This document shows positions 32,771-41,946 of a DNA stretch of 64,000 nt, in pieces. Under the pieces are notes generated by a model. That model was not told where the DNA came from. It did no database searches and was given only the letters and a program-made list of their open reading frames with translations. The stretch spans positions 2,666,001 through 2,730,000 of the forward strand of contig NZ_CP170448.1 in the NCBI RefSeq assembly GCF_042466685.1, in the 5' to 3' direction. Source of the DNA: Vreelandella sp042466685 (lineage in GTDB: Bacteria > Pseudomonadota > Gammaproteobacteria > Pseudomonadales > Halomonadaceae). The position numbers were made by a program, and so were the translations under genes. The stretch's first letter is position 1. Every line of letters starts with the position of its first letter.

Positions 32771-33001
32771 AGTCTCGCCCAGTTGTTGGATCGGATATAC
32801 GAAGGTATGGGGTTCGAATGCTTATTTTCTGCTCAGCGAATTGTTGTGTTCTGCTCAGATTGTTACCAGTCCGGCCCAAGCAGCACTTGAACCACCCCGA
32901 AAAATCCCTCGTATTATAAAGACAAGCGCGTCCAATGACCACATCCCTGATGACCACCAAAAGTGCTATAGACATTAATAAAAGGCTTGAAAACGGAAAA
33001 C

Positions 33002-33023
33002 AAAACGCCACCCGAAGGTGGCG
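33002..33023 (-). terminator. Terminator downstream of the GAPDH-like gene
   Basis: CGCCACC-TTCG-GGTGGCG followed by TTTTG TTTTC on the - strand forms a strong hairpin with a U-rich tail, about 57 bases after the gene's stop codon. The very stable TTCG-type loop is noteworthy. Confidence 0.75.
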
Positions 33024-33079
33024 CTGAACGTTTACTGGGCGCGGTAGGCCTTTATGGGAGGCTTCCAATACGCGCGTAA

Positions 33080-34546
33080 TTAGTGCGGCAGCTTTAAGAA
33101 CCGCACGTTAGACATCTGCTGCAGGATACGCACGACCTGGCAGCTATAACCAAACTCGTTGTCGTACCACACATAAATGACCGCCTGATGGCCGTTGGCA
33201 ATAGTCGCCTTGGCATCGACAATGCCCGCATGGCGGTTACCCACGAAGTCCGACGACACCACTTCTGCAGAGTCAACATAGTCAATTTGCTTCTGATAGG
33301 CAGACTCAATCGACATCCGGCGCAGATAATCATTGAGCGCCACGGAGTCAGTCGTTTTATCTAGAGTCAGGTTGAGAATAGCCATAGAGACATTGGGAAT
33401 CGGCACGCGGATAGCGTTGCCGGTCAGCTTGCCCTCGAGTTCAGGCAGCGCCTTAGATACCGCCTTGGCAGCACCTGTCTCGGTCAAGACCATGTTCAGC
33501 GCCGCACTGCGGCCACGACGATCGCCCTTATGGTAGTTATCGATCAGGTTCTGGTCATTGGTGTAAGCATGCACGGTTTCCACATGACCATTGACCACAC
33601 CATACTCATCGTTAAGTACTTTTAGCACCGGCACAATCGCATTGGTGGTACAAGAGGCAGCAGAGACGATGAGATCACTGTCGCCAATGGATTCGTGGTT
33701 AATACCGTAAACAATGTTTTTAATATCACCTTTACCCGGCGCCGTTAGCAGCGCTTTGGCAGCGCCCTTACACTGTAGGTGCTGGCCCAGGCCCTCTTCA
33801 TCGCGCCAGATACCGGTATTATCAACAATCACCGCGTTATCGATAGCGTACTGGGTGTAGTCAATCTCACTGGGCGAATCGGCGTAAATCACCTGAATAA
33901 CATTGCCGTTAACCGTCAGCGTGCGCGCCTCTGCATCCACCATGATGGTACCGTCAAAGGGCCCATGCACGGAGTCGCGACGCAGCAGGCTGGCACGCTT
34001 TTCCAAGTCTTTCGCCACATCGCCACGGCCGCGAACCACAATAGCACGCAAGCGCAGCAGGTTGCCGCCCCCCGCTTTCTCCACCATCACTCGGGCCAGC
34101 AAACGACCAATGCGACCAAAACCGTAGAGCACAACGTCTTGTGGCTCTCCAGTGCTGGCTCCCGGCTGATAGCCATCAATAATCTCGTGCAGCTCTTTAC
34201 GCAGGAAGGCGTCGACATCCCCACCGCCCTGATTCTTGAACATTACCGCCAGCTTTCCCACATCCACATGGGCAGGGCCAAGATTCAAAGCGACCATCCC
34301 CTTCAAAATGGGGTAGGTATCCTCAACCAAGAGCTCAGTGCCTTCTATTTTACGCACAAAACGGTGGTCTTTCAGGATACGAATGACCGACCGTTTAATA
34401 AGCGAACGTCCGAACATGGTGGCAACGACGTTATTCTGACGATAGAGCTGCCCTACTAACGGGATCATCTGCTCCGCCAAGGCTTCGTTGCCTTGCCAAT
34501 CTTGAAAAACGTTTTCGAGCGCTTGCTGACTCACGTGCGGCCTCAT
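33080..34546 (-). CDS. Glyceraldehyde-3-phosphate dehydrogenase, long form
   Basis: The 488-residue enzyme has an N-terminal extension of about 125 residues before the Rossmann domain (VVLYGFGRIGRLLARVMVEK). The catalytic Cys is in SAASCTTNAIVPVLKVL, with the His in VHAYTNDQNLIDNYHKGD. NAIRVPIPNVSMAILNLTL and YVWYDNEFGYSCQVVRI complete the family pattern. The extension plus the position divergent from mfd match Pseudomonas PA3001. It would oxidise glyceraldehyde 3-phosphate with NAD(P)+, or run in the gluconeogenic direction. The role of the extension is unknown. Confidence 0.93.
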   Translation of the reverse strand: MRPHVSQQALENVFQDWQGNEALAEQMIPLVGQLYRQNNVVATMFGRSLIKRSVIRILKDHRFVRKIEGTELLVEDTYPILKGMVALNLGPAHVDVGKLAVMFKNQGGGDVDAFLRKELHEIIDGYQPGASTGEPQDVVLYGFGRIGRLLARVMVEKAGGGNLLRLRAIVVRGRGDVAKDLEKRASLLRRDSVHGPFDGTIMVDAEARTLTVNGNVIQVIYADSPSEIDYTQYAIDNAVIVDNTGIWRDEEGLGQHLQCKGAAKALLTAPGKGDIKNIVYGINHESIGDSDLIVSAASCTTNAIVPVLKVLNDEYGVVNGHVETVHAYTNDQNLIDNYHKGDRRGRSAALNMVLTETGAAKAVSKALPELEGKLTGNAIRVPIPNVSMAILNLTLDKTTDSVALNDYLRRMSIESAYQKQIDYVDSAEVVSSDFVGNRHAGIVDAKATIANGHQAVIYVWYDNEFGYSCQVVRILQQMSNVRFLKLPH

Positions 34547-34765
34547 CAGGTAGTGGGAACGAAGTGTGCATTATCCGGGGCAAGCTTCGGGGCCGCAATG
34601 AAAGGATAGTCGCACAACATGTAGGGGTATTACAGGAATGCCAATCTCACTACAAACCCCCTTTCAATACAGATTAACCCGCTACCTTAAGCCGCGGCAC
34701 TCTAACTGAAACCGGTGATCGTGTATGATCTCCCTTCCGTTTCAGCGCAAAACGATATCTTGCTT

Positions 34766-37700
34766 ATGCCGACATTCTCACTGCTCGAACCGCCCCAACC
34801 TCAAGGGACTCGCGATACGCTCTACTGGACATCGCCGCCGGGTAGCGCGACTGCGCTGGCACTCTCCCGTGTTGCCGCTAAAGCCCCGCTATTGGTGATC
34901 ACTCCCAATACGGCCAGCGCGCAGCGCCTTGAACAAGATCTCTATTTTTATAGCGATGTACCGGTACTGCCCTTTCCCGACTGGGAAACACTGCCCTACG
35001 ATAGTTTTTCGCCCCACCAGGATATTGTCTCGGCCCGGCTGCGCACTCTACGCCAGTTGCAAGACGGCGTACGCGGCATTGTGCTGGTGCCGATCAACAC
35101 GCTGATGCAGCGCCTTCCACCGGTTGAGTACATTGCCGGCCGGGTAATGACGCTCAAAACCGGCGAGCGCTTAAATCGCGAAGTGTTTCGCGAGTCACTC
35201 TCCCGAGCAGGCTATCGTGCCGTTGAAACGGTTTACGAACCCGGCGAATACGCCATGCGCGGCGCGCTGATTGACCTGTTTGCCATGGGTATGGACGAAC
35301 CGATCCGTATTGATCTATTCGATGATGAGATCGATACGCTGCGCCACTTCGACCCTGGCAGCCAACGCTCGACTGACAAACTAGAATCGCTAGAACTGCT
35401 CCCCGCTCACGAATACTCGTTAAGCCGCAGCGCTATTGCCTGCTTTCGGGAGCAGTTTGAAACCCTGTTCGACGTTGACCCGCGGCAATGCCCGCTTTAC
35501 AACGATGCGCTAAAAGGCATTCCGTCACCGGGGCTTGAGCACTACCTGCCGCTGTTTTTCGAGCAGACCGCTTCGCTGTTTGACCACCTGACCGACGACA
35601 CCCGGGTAGCGCTACTGCCTGGGGTTTTTGAGGCGGCTGAGCAGCACTGGCAGTCGATCGACGCACGCTATGTCAATTTGGGCGTTGACCCAACCCGCCC
35701 GCTACTGCCTCCGCACCGGGCGTTTTTTCCGGTCAACGATGTGTTCGCGTCGATTAAAGCCCGCCCACGTATTGAGCTCACCGAGGATAGCGAGCAACGT
35801 CACGCGCAGCAGCCTGATGCTGCGCCGCTGCCTACGCTCTCTATCAATGCCCGCGCCAAGCAGCCATTGGCGGAAATATCGGCCTTCTTAAGCACCCACA
35901 CCCAAACCCGAGTGTTGTTTGTGGCGGAGTCCCGGGGTCGTCGGGAAGCACTGGAAGAGATACTCGTACCGCTTAAACTCTCGCTACCCCACACCGATAG
36001 CTTCCACGACTTTATCGCCAGCGACCACCCTTATGCCATTACCGAAGGCTTGGTGGACAGCGGCCTATGGCTGGATAACCCAAGCGTTGCGGTGATAAGC
36101 GAAACGGAGCTGTTTGGTGACGTGGTGCGCCAAAGCCGTCGTCGTGAGAAAGCCACGGATGATAACGAACTCGCGGTACGCCACCTTTCGGAGCTTCGCG
36201 AAGGCGCGCCAGTGGTGCACCAGGCCCACGGTGTTGGCCGCTATTTAGGCTTGGAAACACTAGAGGCCGGTGGCCAGGCAAATGAATTCCTGGCGCTCTC
36301 CTATGCCGATGGCGCCAAGCTTTATGTACCCGTCGACAGCCTGCATATGATCTCCCGCTACAGCGGCGCCGGTGACGAACTGGCCCCGCTGCATAAACTC
36401 GGTTCGGATCAGTGGGAGAAAGCCCGCCGTAAAGCGGCCGAGAAGATTCGCGATACCGCCGCGGAGCTGCTGGATGTGTACGCCCGCCGGGAAGCCCAGC
36501 AAGGGGTGGTCTACGAATCCCCTGGCGAAGAGTATGTTCGCTTTGCGGGCAACTTCCCGTTTGAGGAGACCGCCGATCAGCACGCGGCGATTGAAGCAGT
36601 CATCAGCGACATGACCTCGCCGCAGCCCATGGATCGTGTGGTATGTGGCGACGTCGGCTTCGGCAAAACCGAAGTGGCCATGCGCGCTGCATTTCTGGCC
36701 GTGCAGTCTGGTCGCCAGGTGGTGGTGCTTGTACCCACCACCTTATTGGCCCGCCAGCATTTCGAGAATTTCCGTGACCGTTTTGCTGACACTGCCGTCA
36801 ATATTGGCCTGATCTCCCGCTTCACCAGTGGCAAAGAGGCCACCCAGACGCTGGAGAGCATTAAGAGCGGCCAAACGGATATCGTCATCGGCACCCACAA
36901 GCTACTCGCCAAGAGTGTTGAGCTGCCCAAAATGGGGCTGCTGATTATCGATGAGGAGCACCGCTTTGGTGTCGCGCAAAAAGAGAAGCTCAAAACGCTA
37001 CGCGCCGAAGTCGATATTTTGACCCTAACCGCTACTCCGATCCCGCGCACGCTCAATATGGCCATGAGCGGCATCCGCGATCTGTCGATCATTGCCACGC
37101 CACCCGCTCGGCGCCTATCAGTCAAAACCTTTGTCCAGCAGCACGACACCAGTATCATCAAGGAAGCTCTGCTGCGCGAGATACTGCGCGGGGGGCAGGT
37201 GTATGTGCTGCACAACGAAGTCAAAACCATTGAGAACAGCGCCGAAAAGATCCGCGAACTGATCCCCGAAGCACGGGTCGCGGTCGCCCACGGACAGCTC
37301 CCCGAGCGCAGCCTGGAGCGGATCATGTCGGACTTCTATCACCGGCGCTTTAACGTGTTGGTATGCTCGACTATTATTGAAACCGGCATTGATGTGCCCA
37401 GCGCCAATACCATTATTATCGAACGCGCTGACAAGTTTGGCCTGGCTCAGCTTCACCAACTGCGGGGCCGGGTTGGGCGCAGCCACCATCAGGCTTACGC
37501 TTACCTGTTAACGCCACCGCCCAAAGCGATGACCCGTGATGCTATCAAGCGATTGGAAGCGATTAGCGCGTCCGATGATCTAGGCGCAGGCTTTACCCTG
37601 GCCAGTCACGATATGGAGATCCGTGGCGCAGGTGAACTGCTGGGGGATGAGCAGAGCGGCCAGATGGAAACCATCGGCTACACGCTCTATATGGAGATGC

Positions 37701-38215
37701 TGGATCGCGCCGTGAAGGCCATTCGAGCGGGCAAAACGCCCAATATCAATGCGCCTTTCAATACCGGCGTGGAAATTAGTCTCAACCTTCCTGCACTGAT
37801 TCCGAGTGATTATATTCATGATGTGCAGCAACGCCTGGTGATGTACAAACGGATCGCCAACACCCAGAGCGATAGCGAGCTTAAAGAGTTACAGGTTGAG
37901 CTGATCGATCGCTTTGGCTTACTCCCCAACCCGCTGAAAAACCTGATTCGCCAAACCAAGCTTCGCCACCGTGCTGAGCAGCTCGGCATCAGCAAGATCG
38001 AGGCTGGGGAAAGCCGCGGCAGAGTTCTGTTTGATAGCAGTACCCAGGTGGATCCTTTAACCCTGGTGAACCTGATTCAGACGTCACCAAAGCACTTCCG
38101 TTTAGATGGATCTGACACCTTACGATTTGAATTACCAATGGAAAGTGTCGACAAGCGCTTCCAGCAGCTTGAAAACCTGCTTAGCACCCTTAATCAAAAA
38201 GTAGCGGCGGCGTGA
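34766..38215 (+). CDS. mfd: Transcription-repair coupling factor Mfd
   Basis: With the start at ATG 34766 (MPTFSLLEPPQPQ) the protein has 1149 residues, the E. coli length; an earlier Met at 34715 is in frame but non-homologous. Mfd removes stalled RNA polymerase and recruits UvrA to lesions. The UvrB-like N-terminal part has PDWETLPYDSFSPHQDIVSARLRTL. The RNA-polymerase-interacting domain has VVHQAHGVGRYLGLETLE. The translocase motifs are GDVGFGKTEVAMRAAF (Walker A, near residue 630), DEEHRFG and ATPIPRTLNMAMSG. The C-terminal TRCF domain begins around GRVLFDSSTQ. It diverges from the GAPDH-like gene. Confidence 0.97.
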   Translation: MPTFSLLEPPQPQGTRDTLYWTSPPGSATALALSRVAAKAPLLVITPNTASAQRLEQDLYFYSDVPVLPFPDWETLPYDSFSPHQDIVSARLRTLRQLQDGVRGIVLVPINTLMQRLPPVEYIAGRVMTLKTGERLNREVFRESLSRAGYRAVETVYEPGEYAMRGALIDLFAMGMDEPIRIDLFDDEIDTLRHFDPGSQRSTDKLESLELLPAHEYSLSRSAIACFREQFETLFDVDPRQCPLYNDALKGIPSPGLEHYLPLFFEQTASLFDHLTDDTRVALLPGVFEAAEQHWQSIDARYVNLGVDPTRPLLPPHRAFFPVNDVFASIKARPRIELTEDSEQRHAQQPDAAPLPTLSINARAKQPLAEISAFLSTHTQTRVLFVAESRGRREALEEILVPLKLSLPHTDSFHDFIASDHPYAITEGLVDSGLWLDNPSVAVISETELFGDVVRQSRRREKATDDNELAVRHLSELREGAPVVHQAHGVGRYLGLETLEAGGQANEFLALSYADGAKLYVPVDSLHMISRYSGAGDELAPLHKLGSDQWEKARRKAAEKIRDTAAELLDVYARREAQQGVVYESPGEEYVRFAGNFPFEETADQHAAIEAVISDMTSPQPMDRVVCGDVGFGKTEVAMRAAFLAVQSGRQVVVLVPTTLLARQHFENFRDRFADTAVNIGLISRFTSGKEATQTLESIKSGQTDIVIGTHKLLAKSVELPKMGLLIIDEEHRFGVAQKEKLKTLRAEVDILTLTATPIPRTLNMAMSGIRDLSIIATPPARRLSVKTFVQQHDTSIIKEALLREILRGGQVYVLHNEVKTIENSAEKIRELIPEARVAVAHGQLPERSLERIMSDFYHRRFNVLVCSTIIETGIDVPSANTIIIERADKFGLAQLHQLRGRVGRSHHQAYAYLLTPPPKAMTRDAIKRLEAISASDDLGAGFTLASHDMEIRGAGELLGDEQSGQMETIGYTLYMEMLDRAVKAIRAGKTPNINAPFNTGVEISLNLPALIPSDYIHDVQQRLVMYKRIANTQSDSELKELQVELIDRFGLLPNPLKNLIRQTKLRHRAEQLGISKIEAGESRGRVLFDSSTQVDPLTLVNLIQTSPKHFRLDGSDTLRFELPMESVDKRFQQLENLLSTLNQKVAAA

Positions 38216-38326
38216 CGCTTGGGGCAAACTTGCCAGTAGCCATGGCCAATTTGGTCAACAGCCGTTAATTGATCTCAGTGGCCCAGCAACGCGCATCAGC
38301 AGTGAATTAACACATTAGGAACGACC

Positions 38327-39502
38327 ATGAACATTCGCAATACCTATACCCTTTGGGGCCCTACCAGCCTAGCCGTGCTACTCGCCGCTAGCCTGATGAG
38401 CCCCGCTTTTGCGCAATCAGCTGATGAGCAAGCCGATAGCGCCAACCAAGAGCCGGTGCAAGAACTGCAGGCTCAAGACAACTCACAAGAATCGCCGCAG
38501 GCGCAAGCACCGGAAATCAGCATCGACGCCGTCGATAGCGCAAGCCAGGTTGCTGAGCGGGATGAACTGCCCCGTGGTCACTTCCGCCTACCAGAAACAG
38601 GTGATGTGATTGGGGAGCGCTACACCGTCGTTGTCGAAGACCCCAAACAGACCCTGATAGACATCGCACGGCGCCACAATATTGGCTATGAAGAGATTCG
38701 CATGGCCAACCCGGGTGTCAGCCTCTGGGTGCCAGGCGCAGGTACTGAGGTGGTAATTCCGGCCCAGTACATCCTGCCGCCTGCGCCGCGCGAAGGTGTT
38801 GTCGTTAACCTTTCTGAGCTGCGTCTCTACTACTATCCTGCCGATAAACCTGGCATTGTCGAAACCTACCCGGTGAGCGTTGGCCGTGAAGAGTTCGCCA
38901 CCCCCGTAGGTATCACACGTACCACGGTTAAGGTTAAAGACCCCGCCTGGGCCCCACCGGCCTCCATGCGTCGCGAAGCGGCTGAACGCGGCGAGCCTGC
39001 CCCGTCGGTAGTGCCACCCGGCCCGCAGAACCCCCTTGGCGAGCACGCCATTCTACTGGCTATGCCAAGCTATCTGATTCATGGCACTAACCGCCCGGAT
39101 GGCGTGGGCATGCGCGTCAGCCGCGGCTGCATTCGTATGTACCCGGAAGACATAAAATCGCTCTATGAGCGTCTGCCCAGCGGCACCCAGGTCAACCTGA
39201 TGGACGCGCCGTTCAAAGCAGGCTTTGCTGCCGACGGCACGCTGTTTGTGCAGTCATTCCCGCAGCTAGAAGAGAACGTAGAGGGCTTTGAGCCACTTCT
39301 TAATGCCCTTGAGCGCGTCACAGAGTTGACTGACAGTGACGTTGAAATAGATGCCGAGCGGATTCAGCGCGCCGTAGAAGCCCCTGACGGCCAGTTTATC
39401 GCCCTCTTTGGCCCTCAGGCCCCCGAGCCAGAACCAGAACCAGTAGAGCTTATTGAAGAGCTTAAGCTCAGCGCCGCCACTGACGGCGATAAAGACGCTT
39501 AA
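38327..39502 (+). CDS. L,D-transpeptidase with LysM domain (ErfK/YbiS type)
   Basis: The 391-residue exported enzyme has a signal peptide (SLAVLLAASLMSPAFA), a Gln/Ala-rich linker, a LysM domain (YTVVVEDPKQTLIDIARRHN at about residues 98-117, IRMANPG) and a YkuD catalytic domain. The active-site motif is the His in YLIHGTNRPDGVGM and the Cys in RVSRGCIRMYPED. Such enzymes attach Braun lipoprotein to peptidoglycan or make 3-3 cross-links. An Lpp-like gene and a second L,D-transpeptidase gene follow within 1.3 kb, which favours Lpp attachment. The acidic C-terminal tail (PEPEPEPVELIEELK) is unusual. Confidence 0.92.
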   Translation: MNIRNTYTLWGPTSLAVLLAASLMSPAFAQSADEQADSANQEPVQELQAQDNSQESPQAQAPEISIDAVDSASQVAERDELPRGHFRLPETGDVIGERYTVVVEDPKQTLIDIARRHNIGYEEIRMANPGVSLWVPGAGTEVVIPAQYILPPAPREGVVVNLSELRLYYYPADKPGIVETYPVSVGREEFATPVGITRTTVKVKDPAWAPPASMRREAAERGEPAPSVVPPGPQNPLGEHAILLAMPSYLIHGTNRPDGVGMRVSRGCIRMYPEDIKSLYERLPSGTQVNLMDAPFKAGFAADGTLFVQSFPQLEENVEGFEPLLNALERVTELTDSDVEIDAERIQRAVEAPDGQFIALFGPQAPEPEPEPVELIEELKLSAATDGDKDA

Positions 39503-39533
39503 AGGCAGAAGTACATAAGAAGTACGTAGCAAC

Positions 39534-39561
39534 AAAAAACCCCGCCAAGGCGGGGTTTTTT
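39534..39561. terminator. Bidirectional terminator
   Basis: AAAAAA-CCCCGCC-AA-GGCGGGG-TTTTTT is a symmetric Rho-independent terminator, 32 bases after the L,D-transpeptidase stop. It serves the + strand gene and also lies downstream of the convergent lpp-like gene. Confidence 0.87.
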
Positions 39562-39683
39562 GCGCAGCTAGTAAAATAATCTAATTGTTTGGCGCCTATG
39601 ACGCCCTGCTTTCGATATCTTAGCTAACTACATCCAGCAGCTGCTGAGAGAGTCTGCTGACTCGCTCAGCAGCCCAAGCAGAA

Positions 39684-39947
39684 TTACTTCTGCATGGAGC
39701 GCTGGAACATACGGTTCATTTCTTCACGATTCTGCTCAGACATCTGCAGTGCAGCCTGCGCATCGCGCTGGGCTTGGTTTGCAGTGTTCATAGCTTGTGA
39801 AGCCATGCTGCGTGCTTCTGCAGCGTCAGCCTGTGCAGATTCTGCAGTCATGCGAACTTCTTCCAGCGCGCTGGTAGAAGCACAACCAGCAAGAATTGCC
39901 AGTGAAGCGGCAGCAGCAGTCATCTTCAGAGTAGTTTTCAGAGTCAT
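39684..39947 (-). CDS. Lpp/OprI-like murein lipoprotein
   Basis: The 87-residue lipoprotein has a signal peptide ending in the lipobox LAGC (Cys about 22). An uninterrupted Ala/Gln/Met heptad helix follows (TAESAQADAAEARSMASQAM, NTANQAQRDAQAALQMSEQN). It ends in Lys (SMQK), as Lpp does, whose C-terminal Lys is linked to diaminopimelate. Start ATG 39947 has AAGGAG six bases upstream. It is therefore likely to tether the outer membrane to peptidoglycan. L,D-transpeptidase genes on both sides could supply the linking enzyme. Confidence 0.88.
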   Translation of the reverse strand: MTLKTTLKMTAAAASLAILAGCASTSALEEVRMTAESAQADAAEARSMASQAMNTANQAQRDAQAALQMSEQNREEMNRMFQRSMQK

Positions 39948-40172
39948 AATGTTCTCCTTGAGTCGTCCTTGGGTACTACGTTAAGGGTATGACAAAAATA
40001 AGGTTACGCACTTGAATAACATGCTTAGCTTAAATTTGTCTACCTGCGGTGCAGGTTCTTTTCAGTGACTTGTGCTGCAAAGCACGCAAGTCAAACGCTG
40101 TTTTATAATAGACTACAGCGGTTGTCTATAGCCACTTGTTTAAAACCTCGAACTTCCATCAACGGCATTAGC

Positions 40173-40817
40173 TTAACGGATCACTACACGAGTGCCAACA
40201 CCCACGAGCGCTACCAAGCGATCAATTTGCTCGTTGGTAACGGCGACACACCCTTGTGTCCAGTGATAGCGACCATGAATGTCTGGATCTGCGCTACCCA
40301 GACCGTGAATCCCAATCGCCCCACCCAGCGCCGTATTTTGCGGCGGGTGGCCATAACGTCGATAGTAGTCGAAGTAATCATCATAGTCTGTTTGGGAATA
40401 AATACCTTTCTCCAGTGCCATTCTAGCGTGCACCGGCGTTGGGTAATCAATACCAATAAACGTACGCCATTGGCTTTCGTAATTAAAACGGTTGATATGA
40501 AATTCGCCCATGGGGGTCACATTATCGCCACGAACCCGCTGAGTTTTAGCCCCAGCCCGGCCAAGTGATACAGGGGAAAAACGCTCCATCAGCGCATTAC
40601 CCCGATAAACACTGAGAGAGGCCTCCTTATCATCCACCAGCACCCACACCTCATTACTGTGGCGCGGCACATGGGCGCGACTAAGCAACGTTTGCACCAG
40701 GTCAGTTGGTGCAGCCTGCCCTGGCTCAGTAATGACTGGCGCAGTGACAGCAGCGCTGGCAACGGCTGGGAGGCTCAGCGCCATGGCTAAAAATCGACGG
40801 CGATTAACTAAAAACAT
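40173..40817 (-). CDS. Tat-type L,D-transpeptidase (YkuD)
   Basis: The 214-residue protein has a twin-arginine-like N-terminus (VNRRRFLAMALSLPAVASA), which suggests Tat export. The YkuD domain has WVLVDDKEASLSVYRGN and VTPMGEFHINRFNY. The catalytic pair is His in AIGIHGLGSAD and Cys in YHWTQGCVAVTNEQID. It is shorter than the LysM-bearing enzyme at 38327 and lacks a peptidoglycan-binding domain. It would make L,D cross-links or process peptidoglycan stems in the periplasm. The 155 bp upstream hold no other gene. Confidence 0.88.
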   Translation of the reverse strand: MFLVNRRRFLAMALSLPAVASAAVTAPVITEPGQAAPTDLVQTLLSRAHVPRHSNEVWVLVDDKEASLSVYRGNALMERFSPVSLGRAGAKTQRVRGDNVTPMGEFHINRFNYESQWRTFIGIDYPTPVHARMALEKGIYSQTDYDDYFDYYRRYGHPPQNTALGGAIGIHGLGSADPDIHGRYHWTQGCVAVTNEQIDRLVALVGVGTRVVIR

Positions 40818-40971
40818 GGCAGCTCTCGAAGCAAATTAGCCCGTGGTTGGCCGACTAGGCACATCTGGTGGCTGTTATACCTTATTCCCACATCTGCCGT
40901 TAGTAATTTCGTCATATACGCGGCTACCGTACCCCAAAAGCCATGCCCCATAATCCACTGATAAAAACGCA

Positions 40972-41439
40972 TTAAACGCCCTGCAACTCTTCCATACTCG
41001 CCATTATATGGCGTATTTCAGAATTATGCCCTTGAGCCAGAGCGTTGAAAAACTCCTCTTCAGGCTCAATTTTTGCCCGCGAAGCGCGATGTTCGTATAG
41101 TGCTTGCAGACGCTGGTGAGCCGCTGTTGCTGTTTTCATTGCATCGTCTATTGAGCCAGTGACCGTCTGCTCTGCCATACGCTCAAGCTCCGGTGGCTGA
41201 GGAAAATCACTCGAATCATCGAACCATAACTCCATCACTTCTGAATGATCAGAGCCGTCACGAAAGAGATCTTCAAGACCCGTTTTCATTTTCAGTTCGC
41301 GACTGGCCAGGTAATTAAACACCATCTCTAGGCGCTCATTCTCTGTTTCGCCGGCAGCTTCGCTATACTGGCGCGCCATACGCGCATGAAACCCCGCCGC
41401 CCACTCGATTAAATCTTTCACCTGGTTATAGCGCATCAT
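40972..41439 (-). CDS. Ferritin-like four-helix hypothetical protein
   Basis: The 155-residue protein consists of long helices: QVKDLIEWAAGFHARMARQYSEA, ERLEMVFNYLASRELKMKTGLED, IDDAMKTATAAHQRLQALYEH and EFFNALAQGHNSEIRHIMASMEEL. Glu and His residues in the paired positions (HARMAR, SRELKM, HNSEIRH) are arranged as in ferritin-like or rubrerythrin-like diiron proteins. A diiron site is possible but not complete by eye. No function is known. It lies 46 bases downstream of the DUF6586 gene on the same strand and could be the last gene of the topA unit. Confidence 0.6.
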   Translation of the reverse strand: MMRYNQVKDLIEWAAGFHARMARQYSEAAGETENERLEMVFNYLASRELKMKTGLEDLFRDGSDHSEVMELWFDDSSDFPQPPELERMAEQTVTGSIDDAMKTATAAHQRLQALYEHRASRAKIEPEEEFFNALAQGHNSEIRHIMASMEELQGV

Positions 41440-41484
41440 GATCTCCTTTCTTGACTACTTGAGCGACGCCTAGCAATAAACATC

Positions 41485-41946
41485 CTACCACTCCAGACTG
41501 GTCTCCCGCAGCGCACCTATTTCAGCCTTGGCTGCCTGGAGCTTATCCAGTAACTGCTGACGCAAACTAGTCGGATTACCCACCGCAATCATAGCGGGAT
41601 TATGAGCCGTGCGCCGGGCTGCACCATCATCACTATGCAGGCGTTCCAGTTGAACCAGTAGCCAATTTAGCCAGCTTTCCGGCTGCGCGGCTAAATCACG
41701 TAGACGCTGTAACTCGGCTAACGCAGGGCCATCCTGGGCCAACAACACAGACCAACGGTGCTCTGGCAGGCGGGCATGTTCGGTCACTTCACGCAACAGC
41801 GACTCTAACGCCAGCTCAAACAGCGCTAAAGCGCTCTCTTCCAATGCCATCTGCCGCGCGGGGGCATGCTCATCATCCCCTGCAGGCAACATTGCCAGTA
41901 GCTCCGCTTGGTAGAGTAGCTGATTGGTACGTGCGCGTGCATTCAC
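41485..41946 (-). CDS. DUF6586-like protein coupled to topA
   Basis: The start is GTG 41946, which overlaps the topA stop (GTGA), with GGAGG upstream inside topA; the open frame reaches 41970. The 153-residue helical protein begins VNARARTNQLLYQAELLAML and ends QQLLDKLQAAKAEIGALRETSLEW. The central helix has a Trp-rich WLNWLLVQLERLH. It resembles the small protein encoded next to topA in Pseudomonas. The overlap suggests translational coupling with topoisomerase I. Function unknown. Confidence 0.7.
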   Translation of the reverse strand: MNARARTNQLLYQAELLAMLPAGDDEHAPARQMALEESALALFELALESLLREVTEHARLPEHRWSVLLAQDGPALAELQRLRDLAAQPESWLNWLLVQLERLHSDDGAARRTAHNPAMIAVGNPTSLRQQLLDKLQAAKAEIGALRETSLEW

